A stretch of DNA of 64,000 nucleotides, from positions 174,775-238,774 of the forward strand of contig NZ_RXYB01000004.1 in assembly GCF_008086615.1 (NCBI RefSeq), read 5' to 3'. This document shows, in pieces, positions 55,537-63,955 of the stretch (its first letter is position 1; each line of letters starts with the position of its first letter). The notes beneath the pieces were generated by a model. It was not told the origin of the DNA and ran no database searches. It saw only the letters and a list, made by a program, of their open reading frames with translations. Source of the stretch: Acetobacterium tundrae (GTDB lineage: Bacteria; Bacillota; Clostridia; Eubacteriales; Eubacteriaceae). The position numbers were made by a program, and so were the translations under genes.

Positions 55537-56745
55537 TTGATATTAAAATCTGGTTTAGGACGTACACCAACTGTATTTGTAAGTTCAACTTGTTATGATT
55601 TAAAACAAATCAGAACAAATATTATGACTTTTATTGAAAATAAATTAGGGTATGAAGCATTGCTTTCTGAATATGATTCTTTCCCAATTGATCCTAATCT
55701 AGGAACAGTTGAAAATTGTCTGCACGTGGTTCAAGAGCGTGCTGATATTTTTGTTCTAATAGTTGGCGGTCGCTACGGTAATGTAACAGATTGCGGAAAG
55801 TCTGTTACAAATTTAGAATATCTCAAAGCAAAGAGTAAGGGGATACCAATTTATGCATTTATTGAAAAATCAATACTATCTATATTCCCTTTGTGGAAAG
55901 ACAATAAGTTATTGAATTTTGATTCTGTTGTTGATTCTTCAAAACTATTTGAATTTATTGAAAAGCTAAATGCTGAGGATAACATCTGGCTGATTAGTTT
56001 TGAAAATTCTAAAGATATTGAATTGTCATTACAGAGACAATTAGGCTTTCTATTAAATGATTGTTTGAAAGTGAGAAATCAAATACTTAAAACAAATACA
56101 ACAAAATATCTAAATACCATTAGTGCTGAGGCACTAAAAATAATTATTGATAAATCAATTGGTTGGGAATATAAATTATTTGGGCAACAGTTACTAGATG
56201 GTTTAGAAAAATTAACTAAATTAAGAAGAGATTTAAAGTATGGAATATCGTTTAGTAATTTTACGAAATTTGATGAAATAGTAGAGATATTTGACTGGGT
56301 TGAATTAAAAAACAATGAAGTACTTAAAAAAGTAAGTTATTTAAATGCAATAGTATATGATGCTATGCCAGAAGCCTTTGGTGAACCTGGTGTTTCGGGT
56401 GACATTGAACATATTATATATGTAGCAGACAAATTAATGGATGTTTTTGAAAGTATTATTCAAGGGGCTTTGGAGTACAAATCAGTTATTGTTCCAGAAG
56501 AATGGAATAATTTATTGGAAATTGAACTTAAAATAAGTGAAACAATCATTTCTGATATTGAGACATTTATAGATCTGTTTAATAAAGAAGTTTTTAAAAT
56601 ACCCATTGAAATTAATGATCAGGATAAACCATTAGATTTAAATGTAATACTAACTTTAACTAAACCAGATTTAAAACCATTCGAGCAAGAATTCGAACGA
56701 TTAAAAAAAATTATGGGGATAAACTATATACCGCTAAATGAATAA
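55537..56745 (+). CDS. DUF4062 domain protein (candidate defence effector)
   Basis: 402 residues from TTG 55537, which has a GAGGAG ribosome binding site; the same frame is open back to 55384 but runs through repeat DNA. The N-terminal DUF4062 domain (about 10-130) has PTVFVSSTCYDLKQIRTNI, LSEYDSFPIDPN and FVLIVGGRYGN, a TIR-like Rossmann fold. The remaining 270 residues are helical and unrecognised. DUF4062 occurs fused to STAND or TIR-like immune proteins, and this gene lies next to Gabija. A defence role is inferred. No NTPase domain is visible. Confidence 0.8.
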   Translation: MILKSGLGRTPTVFVSSTCYDLKQIRTNIMTFIENKLGYEALLSEYDSFPIDPNLGTVENCLHVVQERADIFVLIVGGRYGNVTDCGKSVTNLEYLKAKSKGIPIYAFIEKSILSIFPLWKDNKLLNFDSVVDSSKLFEFIEKLNAEDNIWLISFENSKDIELSLQRQLGFLLNDCLKVRNQILKTNTTKYLNTISAEALKIIIDKSIGWEYKLFGQQLLDGLEKLTKLRRDLKYGISFSNFTKFDEIVEIFDWVELKNNEVLKKVSYLNAIVYDAMPEAFGEPGVSGDIEHIIYVADKLMDVFESIIQGALEYKSVIVPEEWNNLLEIELKISETIISDIETFIDLFNKEVFKIPIEINDQDKPLDLNVILTLTKPDLKPFEQEFERLKKIMGINYIPLNE

Positions 56746-56772
56746 ATATTTTCAAAGAGCCTTACCTGCACT

Positions 56773-57100
56773 GACGGTGCCAGGCAGTGCTGCCGAGCCA
56801 GTTCGTATCATATAGTGGGTGCGAATCCCATCGGGCAAGGTAGACCAACCGCCCGTAGTTAGCCTTGGAGCTTATCGGGTAACCAATAATAATACATTAC
56901 TGGCCGGACTAATAAATAAAGAGAGCCTGAACGAAAGTCATAAAAAGATGAGTGGTAAAAAGGCAGCAGGAGTAGACCAATTAACCAAAATTGAGTACGA
57001 GCAAGATTTAGAATCGAACATCGAATCACTTTTGGAACGGCTGAAAAAGCAGGCATATAAACCACAAATTTTGGTGCGCACCGGTGCCAGACTCAACTGA
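56773..57100 (+). pseudogene. Group II intron fragment with truncated reverse transcriptase start
   Basis: After a GTGCCAGGCA repeat (56773-), the sequence GTGCGAATCCCATCGGGCAA resembles group II intron RNA. A frame from about 56904 then reads LAGLINKESLNESHKKMSGK and KAAGVDQLTKIEYEQDLESN, matching the N-terminus of group II intron reverse transcriptases. The frame is cut at YKPQ by the short repeat CCGGTGCCAGACTCAACTGA (57081-57100). The catalytic domains are absent. Confidence 0.75.
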
Positions 57101-57176
57101 TTGCGGTATGATCGATACCTCGCAAAACTTAGCGAAAATAATCATTATAAAAGGAGTTCACATAGGAGATGATGAA

Positions 57177-58205
57177 ATGACTAATAAACCGCCGTATACG
57201 ATAACGGAAAAATCTGCCGATTACCTAGCAAAAATAGTAGAGACCGTAACGAAACTGGAATACGCCACAGATTTCAATCGGAATATTCGTTTACATCGAT
57301 TAAATCGAGTTCGGACAATTTACTCATCCCTCGCTATCGAAGGTAACTCCCTCTCGCTCGGGGAAGTAACTGCTGTCATTGAAGGCAAGATAATTGCAGG
57401 AAAGAAAACGGAGATAAAAGAAGTAACAAATGCATACGAAGCCTATAACAAAATTATAAACTTCAACCCCTATGATGTAAAAGACTTTTTGAAGGCCCAC
57501 GAGTTAATGACACCGGGCTTGGTTGAGGAATCAGGAAAGTTTTGAAGAGGCGATGTCGGCGTGTTCGACGGCGATGTGCCTGTACATATCGGCGCAAGAC
57601 CACAATTCGTACCTGTCCTTATCAAAGATTTGTTTGAATGGGCTAAGAAGTCTGATCTACATCCCGTGCTAAAAAGTGCAATTCTTCACTATGAAATTGA
57701 AACCATCCATCCGTTTTCAGACGGAAATGGACGCATGGGACGGCTATGACAGACCCTCGTGCTTGCAAAATGGAATACAATTTTTGCTTGGATTCCAATG
57801 GAATCTGTTATGTTTGAGAAGCGTCCGCAATACTATGATGCAATCGAAGAGGCAAGAAAATCTAATGATTCCGGCGTGTTTATCGAATTCACGCTATCCG
57901 CTGTTTTAGATACCATCGTCGAACAGGACAAGCACCAAGTTAAGCACCAAGATAAGCACCAAGTCGATTTAACAGGAACACAGATAGACGTTTTGAAATC
58001 GCTTCAAGATAAAACGTTGTCGCGTAAAGAAATCTTTGCAGCAATCGGAATGAACGGCGACTCCCGCTCGTTTAAACGACACATAGAACCGCTCATAGTG
58101 GCAGACCTCATTGAGATGACTGTCCCAGATAAACCTAACAGTCGCTTGCAAAAGTACAGGCTAACGGATAGCGGTAAATCTACCATCGCAGAAAACAGGC
58201 AATAA
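57177..58205 (+). pseudogene. Fic family protein gene with two in-frame TGA codons
   Basis: One continuous frame from ATG 57177 (AGGAG ribosome binding site) encodes a Fic AMP-transferase-type protein. It includes the inhibitory helix motif SSLAIEGNSLS, the catalytic loop HPFSDGNGRMGR and a C-terminal winged helix. It is interrupted by TGA at 57543-57545 (GKF*RGDVGV, probably Arg CGA to TGA) and TGA at 57729-57731 after the HPFSDGNGRMGR loop (GRL*QTLVLAKWN, where homologues have Trp TGG). KHQ repeats lie before the winged helix (DKHQVKHQDKHQ). A full product would need read-through of both stops. Confidence 0.85.
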
Positions 58206-58370
58206 CGGAGGACTGATGCTGCTGTCAGAAATTTCGCCGCATTGTTCACACTCTTCGCAGGGGACGTTTTTAATAATGATCAGGCAGTTTCTATAATTCA
58301 CAACATGGGTCGTGATACTATCAAATAAATTTTCTTTACAGTAAAAACACAGGGTTATGATTCCTTTCAT
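58161..58370 (-). pseudogene. YgiT-type zinc finger protein, 3'-truncated
   Basis: A minus-strand frame starts MKGIITLCFYCKENLF and continues NVPCEECEQCGEIS, the two cysteine pairs of YgiT/MqsA-like antitoxin zinc fingers. After GEIS the normal C-terminus is replaced by sequence antisense to the end of the Fic gene, so the gene is cut. YgiT proteins are usually partnered with a small toxin; none is seen here. Confidence 0.65.
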
Positions 58371-58595
58371 CATTTTTTTCCAGAGCCTTTCCGGTAGTTA
58401 TCTGTTATCATGATTATAACAATGGAATGATCAAAAAGATAGAAAAATTTGATTGCTCTACAAAATGTCACAATTATCGAGACCAACGGTTTGGAGACCA
58501 ACTTATCACCCATGCCTCAACGATCGGATTCTAAACAAGGAGAAAAACCAGATGAAACATCAATGCGTGACCGTGCCAGGTACACTTAACTTAAT

Positions 58596-58976
58596 ATCAC
58601 AAAGTATTTCTATGCGGAAGGTGGTACGCTATTTTCTTATGTGGCATACCTGTCTCAAAAGGAATCGACCTATTGTATTCAGGCTTTGGAAGACAGTGAG
58701 CTTCTGGTTATGAAAATTGAAGATTTTGAGAGAATCGTAGATGGTAACTATGAGTTGCTTTTATTTTACAAAAAAATGATTGATAACGTCCTTGTTGAAA
58801 AAGAGGAACACGCAAACAGTTTTAAATTATTAAATAGTTCCGATCGCTATAAACAATTCCTTACAAAATATCCGGACTTGGAAAAGCGTCTGAAACAGTG
58901 TCAGCTAGCATCCTATTTAGGAATCACCCCGGTGTCACTCAGCCGTATACGAAAAAAATCAAATCTTATTAAATGA
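58596..58976 (+). pseudogene. Crp/Fnr family regulator, 5'-truncated
   Basis: A frame without its start reads ITKYFYAEGGTLFSYVAYLS directly after the short repeat CCGTGCCAGGTACACTTAAC (58571-58590). It goes through the end of the cyclic-nucleotide-like domain to the HTH (QCQLASYLGITPVSLSRIRK). About 40 N-terminal residues of a normal regulator are missing. The join between repeat and gene is sharp. Confidence 0.8.
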
Positions 58977-59040
58977 TAATGCGGATAAGCTTCAGATGAC
59001 TTATGATGATGCCTAAGTTTATTAATGGAGGTTGACAGAA

Positions 59041-59491
59041 ATGAAAGATGGACGTGTTGTTTTGATTACGGGATGTTCGACCGGTATTGGACGGGAAATT
59101 TGCTCAACCGATTAACGGAGCCTACTGTGCATCAAAATTTGCAGTAGAAGCTTTAAGTGATGCATTGCGATTAGAATTGCACAGCAATAATATTCAGGTT
59201 ACCGTTATTGAACCGGGACCAATGAATACAAATTTCTTTAAGACGTTGGACAACAATTCGAATGCTCTGTCATCCGATACAAATTCATGTTATGCTCGTT
59301 TTTATGAATCAGATGCAAGTAATAGGAAGAAACAAAAATTTGCCGAATCGAAAAAAGCTGCAAAAACCATCAGTGATATCATTATGAAAAGCAGGCTGAA
59401 TGCCCGATATCAGGTTGCGGTTCCTTTTTCATACAACATGATTACACATTTTCCTGATTCCCTAAAAGAATACATTTTGAAAAATAGGTAG
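59041..59491 (+). pseudogene. Short-chain dehydrogenase with internal deletion
   Basis: ATG 59041 with GGAGG ribosome binding site opens MKDGRVVLITGCSTGIGRE, the NAD(P)-binding TGxxxGIG start. It then runs in a shifted frame into GKFAQPINGAYCASKFAVEA, the active-site YxxxK segment (YCASK), and the normal C-terminal half. About 120 residues including the catalytic Ser are lost, probably by deletion at a short CGGGAAA-like match. It was once linked to the Crp-type regulator upstream. Confidence 0.82.
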
Positions 59492-59493
59492 AA

Positions 59494-59577
59494 GTGGAGG
59501 GCAACGAGAACGCCTTCAGCTTTTATGAGCGCTTTGGCTTTTATCCCAGAAAAACACAACTGGAACAGATTAAATAG
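59494..59577 (+). pseudogene. GNAT acetyltransferase C-terminal fragment
   Basis: The 27 codons before TAG 59575-59577 read VEGNENAFSFYERFGFYPRK, the last part of a GNAT domain. Nothing upstream belongs to it because the SDR remnant ends 3 bases earlier. Confidence 0.6.
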
Positions 59578-59612
59578 TTTGCCGGAAAATTAATAGTTGA
59601 GGGGCGGAAGTG

Positions 59613-59942
59613 ATGAAACAAATTAACTCAATTACTGAAATCGATGCTTTTAAAAAGGAAAATGACATGTTGTTGGTTTACTTTGGCAGCAATACCTGCA
59701 GTGTCTGTCGCGATCTGCTGCCCAAAATTGAACAGATGCTCGGCAACTATCCAAGCATTTCTGCGGTTAAAGTGGATATACAAAAATCGCCTGCCCTTTC
59801 CGCAAGTTTTAGTGTTTTTACGGCACCGGCAGTCATCCTGTTTATTCAGGAAAAGGAAACCCTGCGGGAAGCGGGGATAATGAGCCTGAGGCATCTCGAA
59901 GAACAAATTTCAAGATACGTTGAACTTTTTTTTAAAAGGTAA
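59613..59942 (+). CDS. Thioredoxin family protein
   Basis: 109 residues with a thioredoxin fold: LLVYFGSNTCSVCRDLLPKI contains the redox pair CSVC in the place of CGPC, and the cis-Pro is in FTAPAVILF. It probably reduces a specific disulfide partner in the cytoplasm; no reductase adjoins. The upstream gap is 35 nt with GAGGGG as ribosome binding site; GTG 59610 is an alternative start. Confidence 0.9.
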   Translation: MKQINSITEIDAFKKENDMLLVYFGSNTCSVCRDLLPKIEQMLGNYPSISAVKVDIQKSPALSASFSVFTAPAVILFIQEKETLREAGIMSLRHLEEQISRYVELFFKR

Positions 59943-59964
59943 CTGATTTAAAGGAGGCAATATC

Positions 59965-60678
59965 ATGACAAGAATAGGAATGATCGGCGGCTTCGGACCA
60001 GAATCAACCCTGGATTATTATCGACTGCTGATTGAAACCCATCGCAATAAGGTAAATGACGGGCGCAACCCGGAAATTATCATCAACAGCATGGATATGA
60101 GTATTCTGATGAGGCTTGTGGAAAACCGGGAATGGGATCAGCTGATAAATTGGCTGGTGGAAGGCATCGATATGCTTTACCGGGGCGGGGCTGATTTTGG
60201 ATTTATCTCTGCCAATACTCCTCATATTGTATTTGACCGAGTCAGTGAGCGGTCACCCATCCCGCTCATCAGCATCGTCGATGAAACTTGCGAGTTTATA
60301 AAAAAATCGGGGTGTCAGCGGGTGGCACTGTTAGGCACCCGTTTTACCATGCAAAGCGATTTTTATCAGCAGGCCGGCAACCGAGAGGACATCTTGATGG
60401 TGATTCCCAATGAGGCGGAGCAGGCATACATTCAGGATAAACTGATGACAGAGATCGAATTAGGTGTCTTTTTGGAGGAAACACGACAGGGATTACTCAG
60501 CATCATCAAACGGATGATTGAAACTGAAGCGGTTGACGGGGTTATTTTAGGTTGCACCGAGCTGCCGTTAATACTCAATGAAAGTGAACTGGGGATTCCG
60601 TTTTTTAATACCACCAAAATCCATGTCGAGAGCATTATTAAGTATTATAAGAACTGTTATTTGGGAATGCCCCGGTAG
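59965..60678 (+). CDS. Aspartate/glutamate racemase family protein
   Basis: 237 residues of the Asp/Glu racemase superfamily. The N-terminus is IGMIGGFGPESTLDYYRLLI. The first catalytic Cys segment reads SANTPHIV, with Ala where two-cysteine racemases have Cys. The second is intact, ILGCTELPLIL. Single-cysteine members are known to be active with restricted (often L-to-D) specificity, so activity is plausible. AAGGAGG precedes the ATG; it lies 22 nt from the thioredoxin gene. The end of the gene abuts the short repeat (60672-60696). Confidence 0.9.
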   Translation: MTRIGMIGGFGPESTLDYYRLLIETHRNKVNDGRNPEIIINSMDMSILMRLVENREWDQLINWLVEGIDMLYRGGADFGFISANTPHIVFDRVSERSPIPLISIVDETCEFIKKSGCQRVALLGTRFTMQSDFYQQAGNREDILMVIPNEAEQAYIQDKLMTEIELGVFLEETRQGLLSIIKRMIETEAVDGVILGCTELPLILNESELGIPFFNTTKIHVESIIKYYKNCYLGMPR

Positions 60679-60696
60679 CCAGGCAAACTTAATTTA

Positions 60697-61163
60697 CAAC
60701 TTAACTTACTAAGCGCGGCGGGAAAGATAACGATAAAAAAGGAGATGCAGATGAAACCTTGTGAGAAATGGGATCAGCTGATTGAACAAACAGCTTTAGA
60801 GCTGCCGGGAACAACCCGGGACTATCAGCCGGAATGGGATGCCGTCCGATATTTTATCGGCGAGTTGATGTTTGCCATGCGCGGTGAGAACAAGAACGGC
60901 GACTCACTGTTGACCCTCAAGCTGCCAATCGGCGATGGTGAAATTCTCCGCTCCCGTTATCCGGATATTATTCCCGGCTATCATATGAATAAACAGCATT
61001 GGAATTCGCTTCTGCTTGCCGGCGATGTCCCGGAACCGGTTTTGATCGACTGTATCCAACTGGCTTATCAGACCGTGTTTATGAAACTGACGAAAAAGAA
61101 ACAGCGGGAAATTGCACAAAGCAGTCCCTCTGCCAGGCTACACTTAATTTAAGATCGTCCGGT
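60697..61163 (+). repeat. 467-bp direct repeat, copy B
   Basis: Same length and orientation as 54912-55378, ending at the same GATCGTCCGGT. A short GTAGCCAGGCAAACTTAATT unit touches its left edge. The 5.3 kb between the two copies (DUF4062 to racemase) could be lost or amplified by recombination between them. Confidence 0.9.
60751..61152 (+). CDS. MmcQ/YjbR family protein (copy B)
   Basis: 133 residues, nearly identical to the gene at 54966 (about nine amino-acid differences by my count, for example CKKW/CEKW, LTGA/LPGT, RSHYPDIIS/RSRYPDIIP). The RBS-start arrangement is the same and the C-terminus ARLHLI is again encoded by the short repeat. Conservation of the frame in both copies suggests both are or were expressed. 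Confidence 0.85.
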   Translation: MKPCEKWDQLIEQTALELPGTTRDYQPEWDAVRYFIGELMFAMRGENKNGDSLLTLKLPIGDGEILRSRYPDIIPGYHMNKQHWNSLLLAGDVPEPVLIDCIQLAYQTVFMKLTKKKQREIAQSSPSARLHLI

Positions 61164-61202
61164 TGGTTAACAACCTGATAATAAATTTATAGGAGGATTA
61201 TG

Positions 61203-62144
61203 ATGGCATTTGAAGAAAGAAGTTTCAGATCATTTAACGAAAAGGATACAATCCAGGCTTGGATATACAAGCCGATTCGCAAACCCCGGGGAATTGTCCA
61301 GATTGTCCACGGTTTTGGCGAACATTCGCGACGTTATCTGCATATGATTCTGAAGCTGAACGAGGCCGGGTTTGTGGTTGCCGCCGATGATCATGTCGGA
61401 CATGGTAAAACTGCCGCTGAATCGGGAAATTGGAGTGATTGGGGAAATAAAGGTTACATGACGATGGCCGAAGATGAACACAGCCTGCGCCAAATGGTTC
61501 AGGCCGAATATCCGGAGCTGCCTTATTTTATGTACGGTCACAGCATGGGCTCGATGATTGCCCGATCCTATGCCGCCGTCTATGGTGAGGGCATGGACGG
61601 GTTGCTGATCTGCGGAACCTCGTCGGTTTTTCCAAAGACCGGGGAGCTGGCTGCGGCACTGCAAAAGTGTATCGACGAGGGCAAAGGTGAAGAAGTCGAT
61701 CCCAGTTATCTAGGGGTTCTTTTTGAATGGATGACGAACCGCATCGCTAATCCCCTGACTCCCAATGATTGGATATCTGGCGATCCGGATATCGTCGCTG
61801 ATCATGCCAATGATCCCTTCAACAATTTCACAAGCCCGCCGAATATCCGTTCAACCTATGATTTTATCATGATGATTGATAGCATTATCGGTATCCAGTG
61901 GGCAGAGAAAGTTCCGGCTGAGATTCCGGTTTATAATATTGCTGGCGATCAGGATCCAGTCGGTCTTTACGGAGAAGGTGTCTATGCGGTTTCAAGCTGG
62001 CTGGTGGAAACCGGAAATCAGGTCAAAACCAAGCTTTATTCCGGGTATCGTCATGAAATCCACAATTATCGGGATATTCGTGACGAGGTCGAAGACGGAA
62101 TGATTGACTTCATCAATGAGATCATTGCGGTTAAGGGAAACTGA
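61203..62144 (+). CDS. Alpha/beta hydrolase (monoacylglycerol-lipase-like, Hydrolase_4)
   Basis: 313 residues of the serine-aminopeptidase/monoglyceride-lipase type. The oxyanion loop is IVQIVHGFGEHSRRY; the nucleophile elbow is MYGHSMGSMIARS (Ser about 117). The acid is expected in NIAGDQDPVGLYGEG and the His in YSGYRHEIHNY. ATG 61203 is favoured by an AGGAGG ribosome binding site 6 nt away. It is a cytoplasmic lipase or esterase; the substrate is not predictable. Confidence 0.92.
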   Translation: MAFEERSFRSFNEKDTIQAWIYKPIRKPRGIVQIVHGFGEHSRRYLHMILKLNEAGFVVAADDHVGHGKTAAESGNWSDWGNKGYMTMAEDEHSLRQMVQAEYPELPYFMYGHSMGSMIARSYAAVYGEGMDGLLICGTSSVFPKTGELAAALQKCIDEGKGEEVDPSYLGVLFEWMTNRIANPLTPNDWISGDPDIVADHANDPFNNFTSPPNIRSTYDFIMMIDSIIGIQWAEKVPAEIPVYNIAGDQDPVGLYGEGVYAVSSWLVETGNQVKTKLYSGYRHEIHNYRDIRDEVEDGMIDFINEIIAVKGN

Positions 62145-62174
62145 TTTAAAGAGAAGAAGTAATAAGGTTAACAT

Positions 62175-62237
62175 AGGGTCGTTTTGATCGTCATTGCCTG
62201 AAGAGCTTTCACAACCTGTGACAAACGAAACGACCCT
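62175..62237. repeat. Inverted repeat after the hydrolase gene
   Basis: AGGGTCGTTT (62175-62184) and AAACGACCCT (62228-62237) enclose 43 nt. It is possibly the end of a small element or a long-loop hairpin. The rest of 62238-62423 holds no clear gene. Confidence 0.4.
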
Positions 62238-62423
62238 AACAAGCTTACATCCCGCATCAAAGAATTAGGCTATGATAAATATTTGAATAATTACACTATT
62301 CTGTTGTAAAATTAAATACAGTCACAATAGTAAAAGATTGCGAATTAAGATGATAAATGTGTAACAACGACGGAAAGAAATTTGAATTGCTGATTATTTA
62401 TATTATTATGGGAGGTAGTTTAA

Positions 62424-63188
62424 TTGAGAAACTATACTATTGTTGATTGGTTTGGTTATAATCTTTCTCCACGAGAAAGAATGAATGTTATCAAATCTGC
62501 AGGATTTACTGGTGTAATTTTGCTTTGGACAGATCAGTTTGATAGCGACTACAAAGACTTTCCACGGTATGCTATAGAAGCTGGGTTATATGTTGAAAAT
62601 GCTCATGCACCTTACATTGAGGCAAATACTTTGTGGGAAGATAATTCAATCGGACATGAATATGCAAAAAAGCTTATCACATGTATAGAGGATTGTAATA
62701 CTTATGAAATACCAACTTTAGTTATGCATCCCACAAATGGTAAAACTCCTTTACCTGTATCTAATACTGGAATAGAGCGACTAAAACGAATTATAGACAG
62801 GGCGGAAAGCTTGAACATCAATATAGCTTTGGAAAATATGGAAAGTCCTCAATATCTAGAATTTATATTTAGTAAAATTCAATCAAATAGGCTTGGATTT
62901 TGTTTTGACAGTGGACATCATAATCTATATTCTCCAGACCTAGACTTATTCAGTTTATATGGTGCTAAACTTATGGCTTTACACCTGCACGATAACAACA
63001 GTAAAGAGGATATGCATGCACTTCCGTTTTCGGGAAACATTGATTGGAATAAGCTTTCAGACAAATTGAAGTCAGTTGATTACAAAGGTGCCGTAGCTTT
63101 TGAAACGAGAAACACAGGATTTGAATATGTTCAAAGTGAAGATGAATTTTTAAGCATTGCAATAGCTAAGGCAAGGGCTGTTTTATAG
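62424..63188 (+). CDS. Sugar phosphate isomerase/epimerase (AP endonuclease 2-type TIM barrel)
   Basis: 254 residues from TTG 62424 (GGAGG ribosome binding site 8 nt upstream). Motifs of the xylose-isomerase-like barrel are present: VENAHAPYIE, VMHPTNG, IALENMES, GFCFDSGHHNLY, MALHLHDN and FETRNTG. The metal-binding Glu, Asp and His residues sit in these segments. It probably isomerises or epimerises a sugar or polyol derivative. AT-rich codon use differs from the neighbouring hydrolase. Single gene. Confidence 0.9.
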   Translation: MRNYTIVDWFGYNLSPRERMNVIKSAGFTGVILLWTDQFDSDYKDFPRYAIEAGLYVENAHAPYIEANTLWEDNSIGHEYAKKLITCIEDCNTYEIPTLVMHPTNGKTPLPVSNTGIERLKRIIDRAESLNINIALENMESPQYLEFIFSKIQSNRLGFCFDSGHHNLYSPDLDLFSLYGAKLMALHLHDNNSKEDMHALPFSGNIDWNKLSDKLKSVDYKGAVAFETRNTGFEYVQSEDEFLSIAIAKARAVL

Positions 63189-63231
63189 TTATTAGTTTGC
63201 CAGAAAAAATTAACCAAATCTCTGTTATGTT

Positions 63232-63526
63232 AAGGTACGCAATCTTCAGATATTGTGTCCATGCTTATAATGCCGTTTTTTTGGAGGGCCGTTGGATCAG
63301 GATGGATGCAAGAGGAAATAAGCCAGGTGTGCATGCACAATTTTCATTGAAAAAACCGGTTCTTGCTTTTTTGAATCGACCGGAATATGATGAATTCTAC
63401 TGGCTAGGTATTTATGCCAATCCTCACCGGGATACCATGCTGATACTTAAAAAGGCTGGCAGTTTACAGGATGTTCTTGATTACCTGCCAGAGTCGCTCA
63501 ATGAAAAACCGGATATTTCGGTTTAG
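63232..63526 (+). pseudogene. Transglutaminase-like protein, 3' fragment
   Basis: The frame reads RYCVHAYNAVFLEGRWIRMD and ARGNKPGVHAQFSLKKPVLA, which match the His/Asp part of bacterial transglutaminase-like (cysteine protease fold) proteins, including HAYNAVFLEGRWI..DARGN. The N-terminal half with the catalytic Cys is missing and there is no ribosome binding site, so the gene is truncated. Confidence 0.65.
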
Positions 63527-63580
63527 ACTGATCAACAAATACTATAATATTAAAATACATAAGAAAGAAGAGGTAACATT

Positions 63581-63751
63581 ATGTATTTAGAAGAATATCA
63601 GGCCGGTCTACATGAACCACAATCGGATTTCAGTTCGTTTATTCCGGCAATGATTAACAAACAGTGGGAGTGGAAAACACCCCAGATTAATGTTCTTCTG
63701 GAGCAGGCTAATCTTGAACTGGGGAGATTGGGCAGTGTTAATGTCAAATAG
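63581..63751 (+). CDS. Short Fic-type N-terminal protein (probably truncated)
   Basis: 56 residues from ATG 63581 (AGAAGAGG ribosome binding site) reading MYLEEYQAGLHEPQSDFSSF and ending WKTPQINVLLEQANLELGRL before TAG. This resembles the N-terminal segment of Fic proteins, which is normally followed by the AMP-transferase core. Here it stops before any Fic motif, so it is likely the start of a broken gene. Confidence 0.4.
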   Translation: MYLEEYQAGLHEPQSDFSSFIPAMINKQWEWKTPQINVLLEQANLELGRLGSVNVK

Positions 63752-63823
63752 GCAGCACATATTTTATGCTAAAAATTCATGAGATAATACCTTCATCAGA
63801 TTAATAAATGGAGGTATTTTTTA

Positions 63824-63874
63824 ATGTCCAAAGATGAACTGCATATATTACGTTGCCAGCAGATTGATGACTAG
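63824..63874 (+). other. Very short open frame with strong ribosome binding site
   Basis: GGAGG is followed by ATG 63824 opening MSKDELHILRCQQIDD and TAG at 63872-63874. It could be a leader peptide or the start of a truncated gene; the hairpin that follows directly supports a short transcript. Confidence 0.25.
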
Positions 63875-63875
63875 T

Positions 63876-63955
63876 AAGTGCCTCAAAAGATGGCGTATAG
63901 CAAGTTCAATCCAAACCTGCTATACTGAGCACATCATTATTTGAGGCACTTTTTG
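63876..63955 (+). terminator. Long stem-loop followed by T run
   Basis: AAGTGCCTCAAA (63876-63887) pairs with TTTGAGGCACTT (63940-63951) and is followed by TTT. An inner TATAGCAAGTT/AACCTGCTATA pairing adds a second stem. This is either a terminator or the end of a small insertion element. Confidence 0.5.

Noticed and set aside
57942..57966. Possible CRISPR-like short repeat (AAGCACCAAG units)
   Set aside because: This is the codon repeat for Lys-His-Gln within the Fic frame; only about three units, with no spacers.
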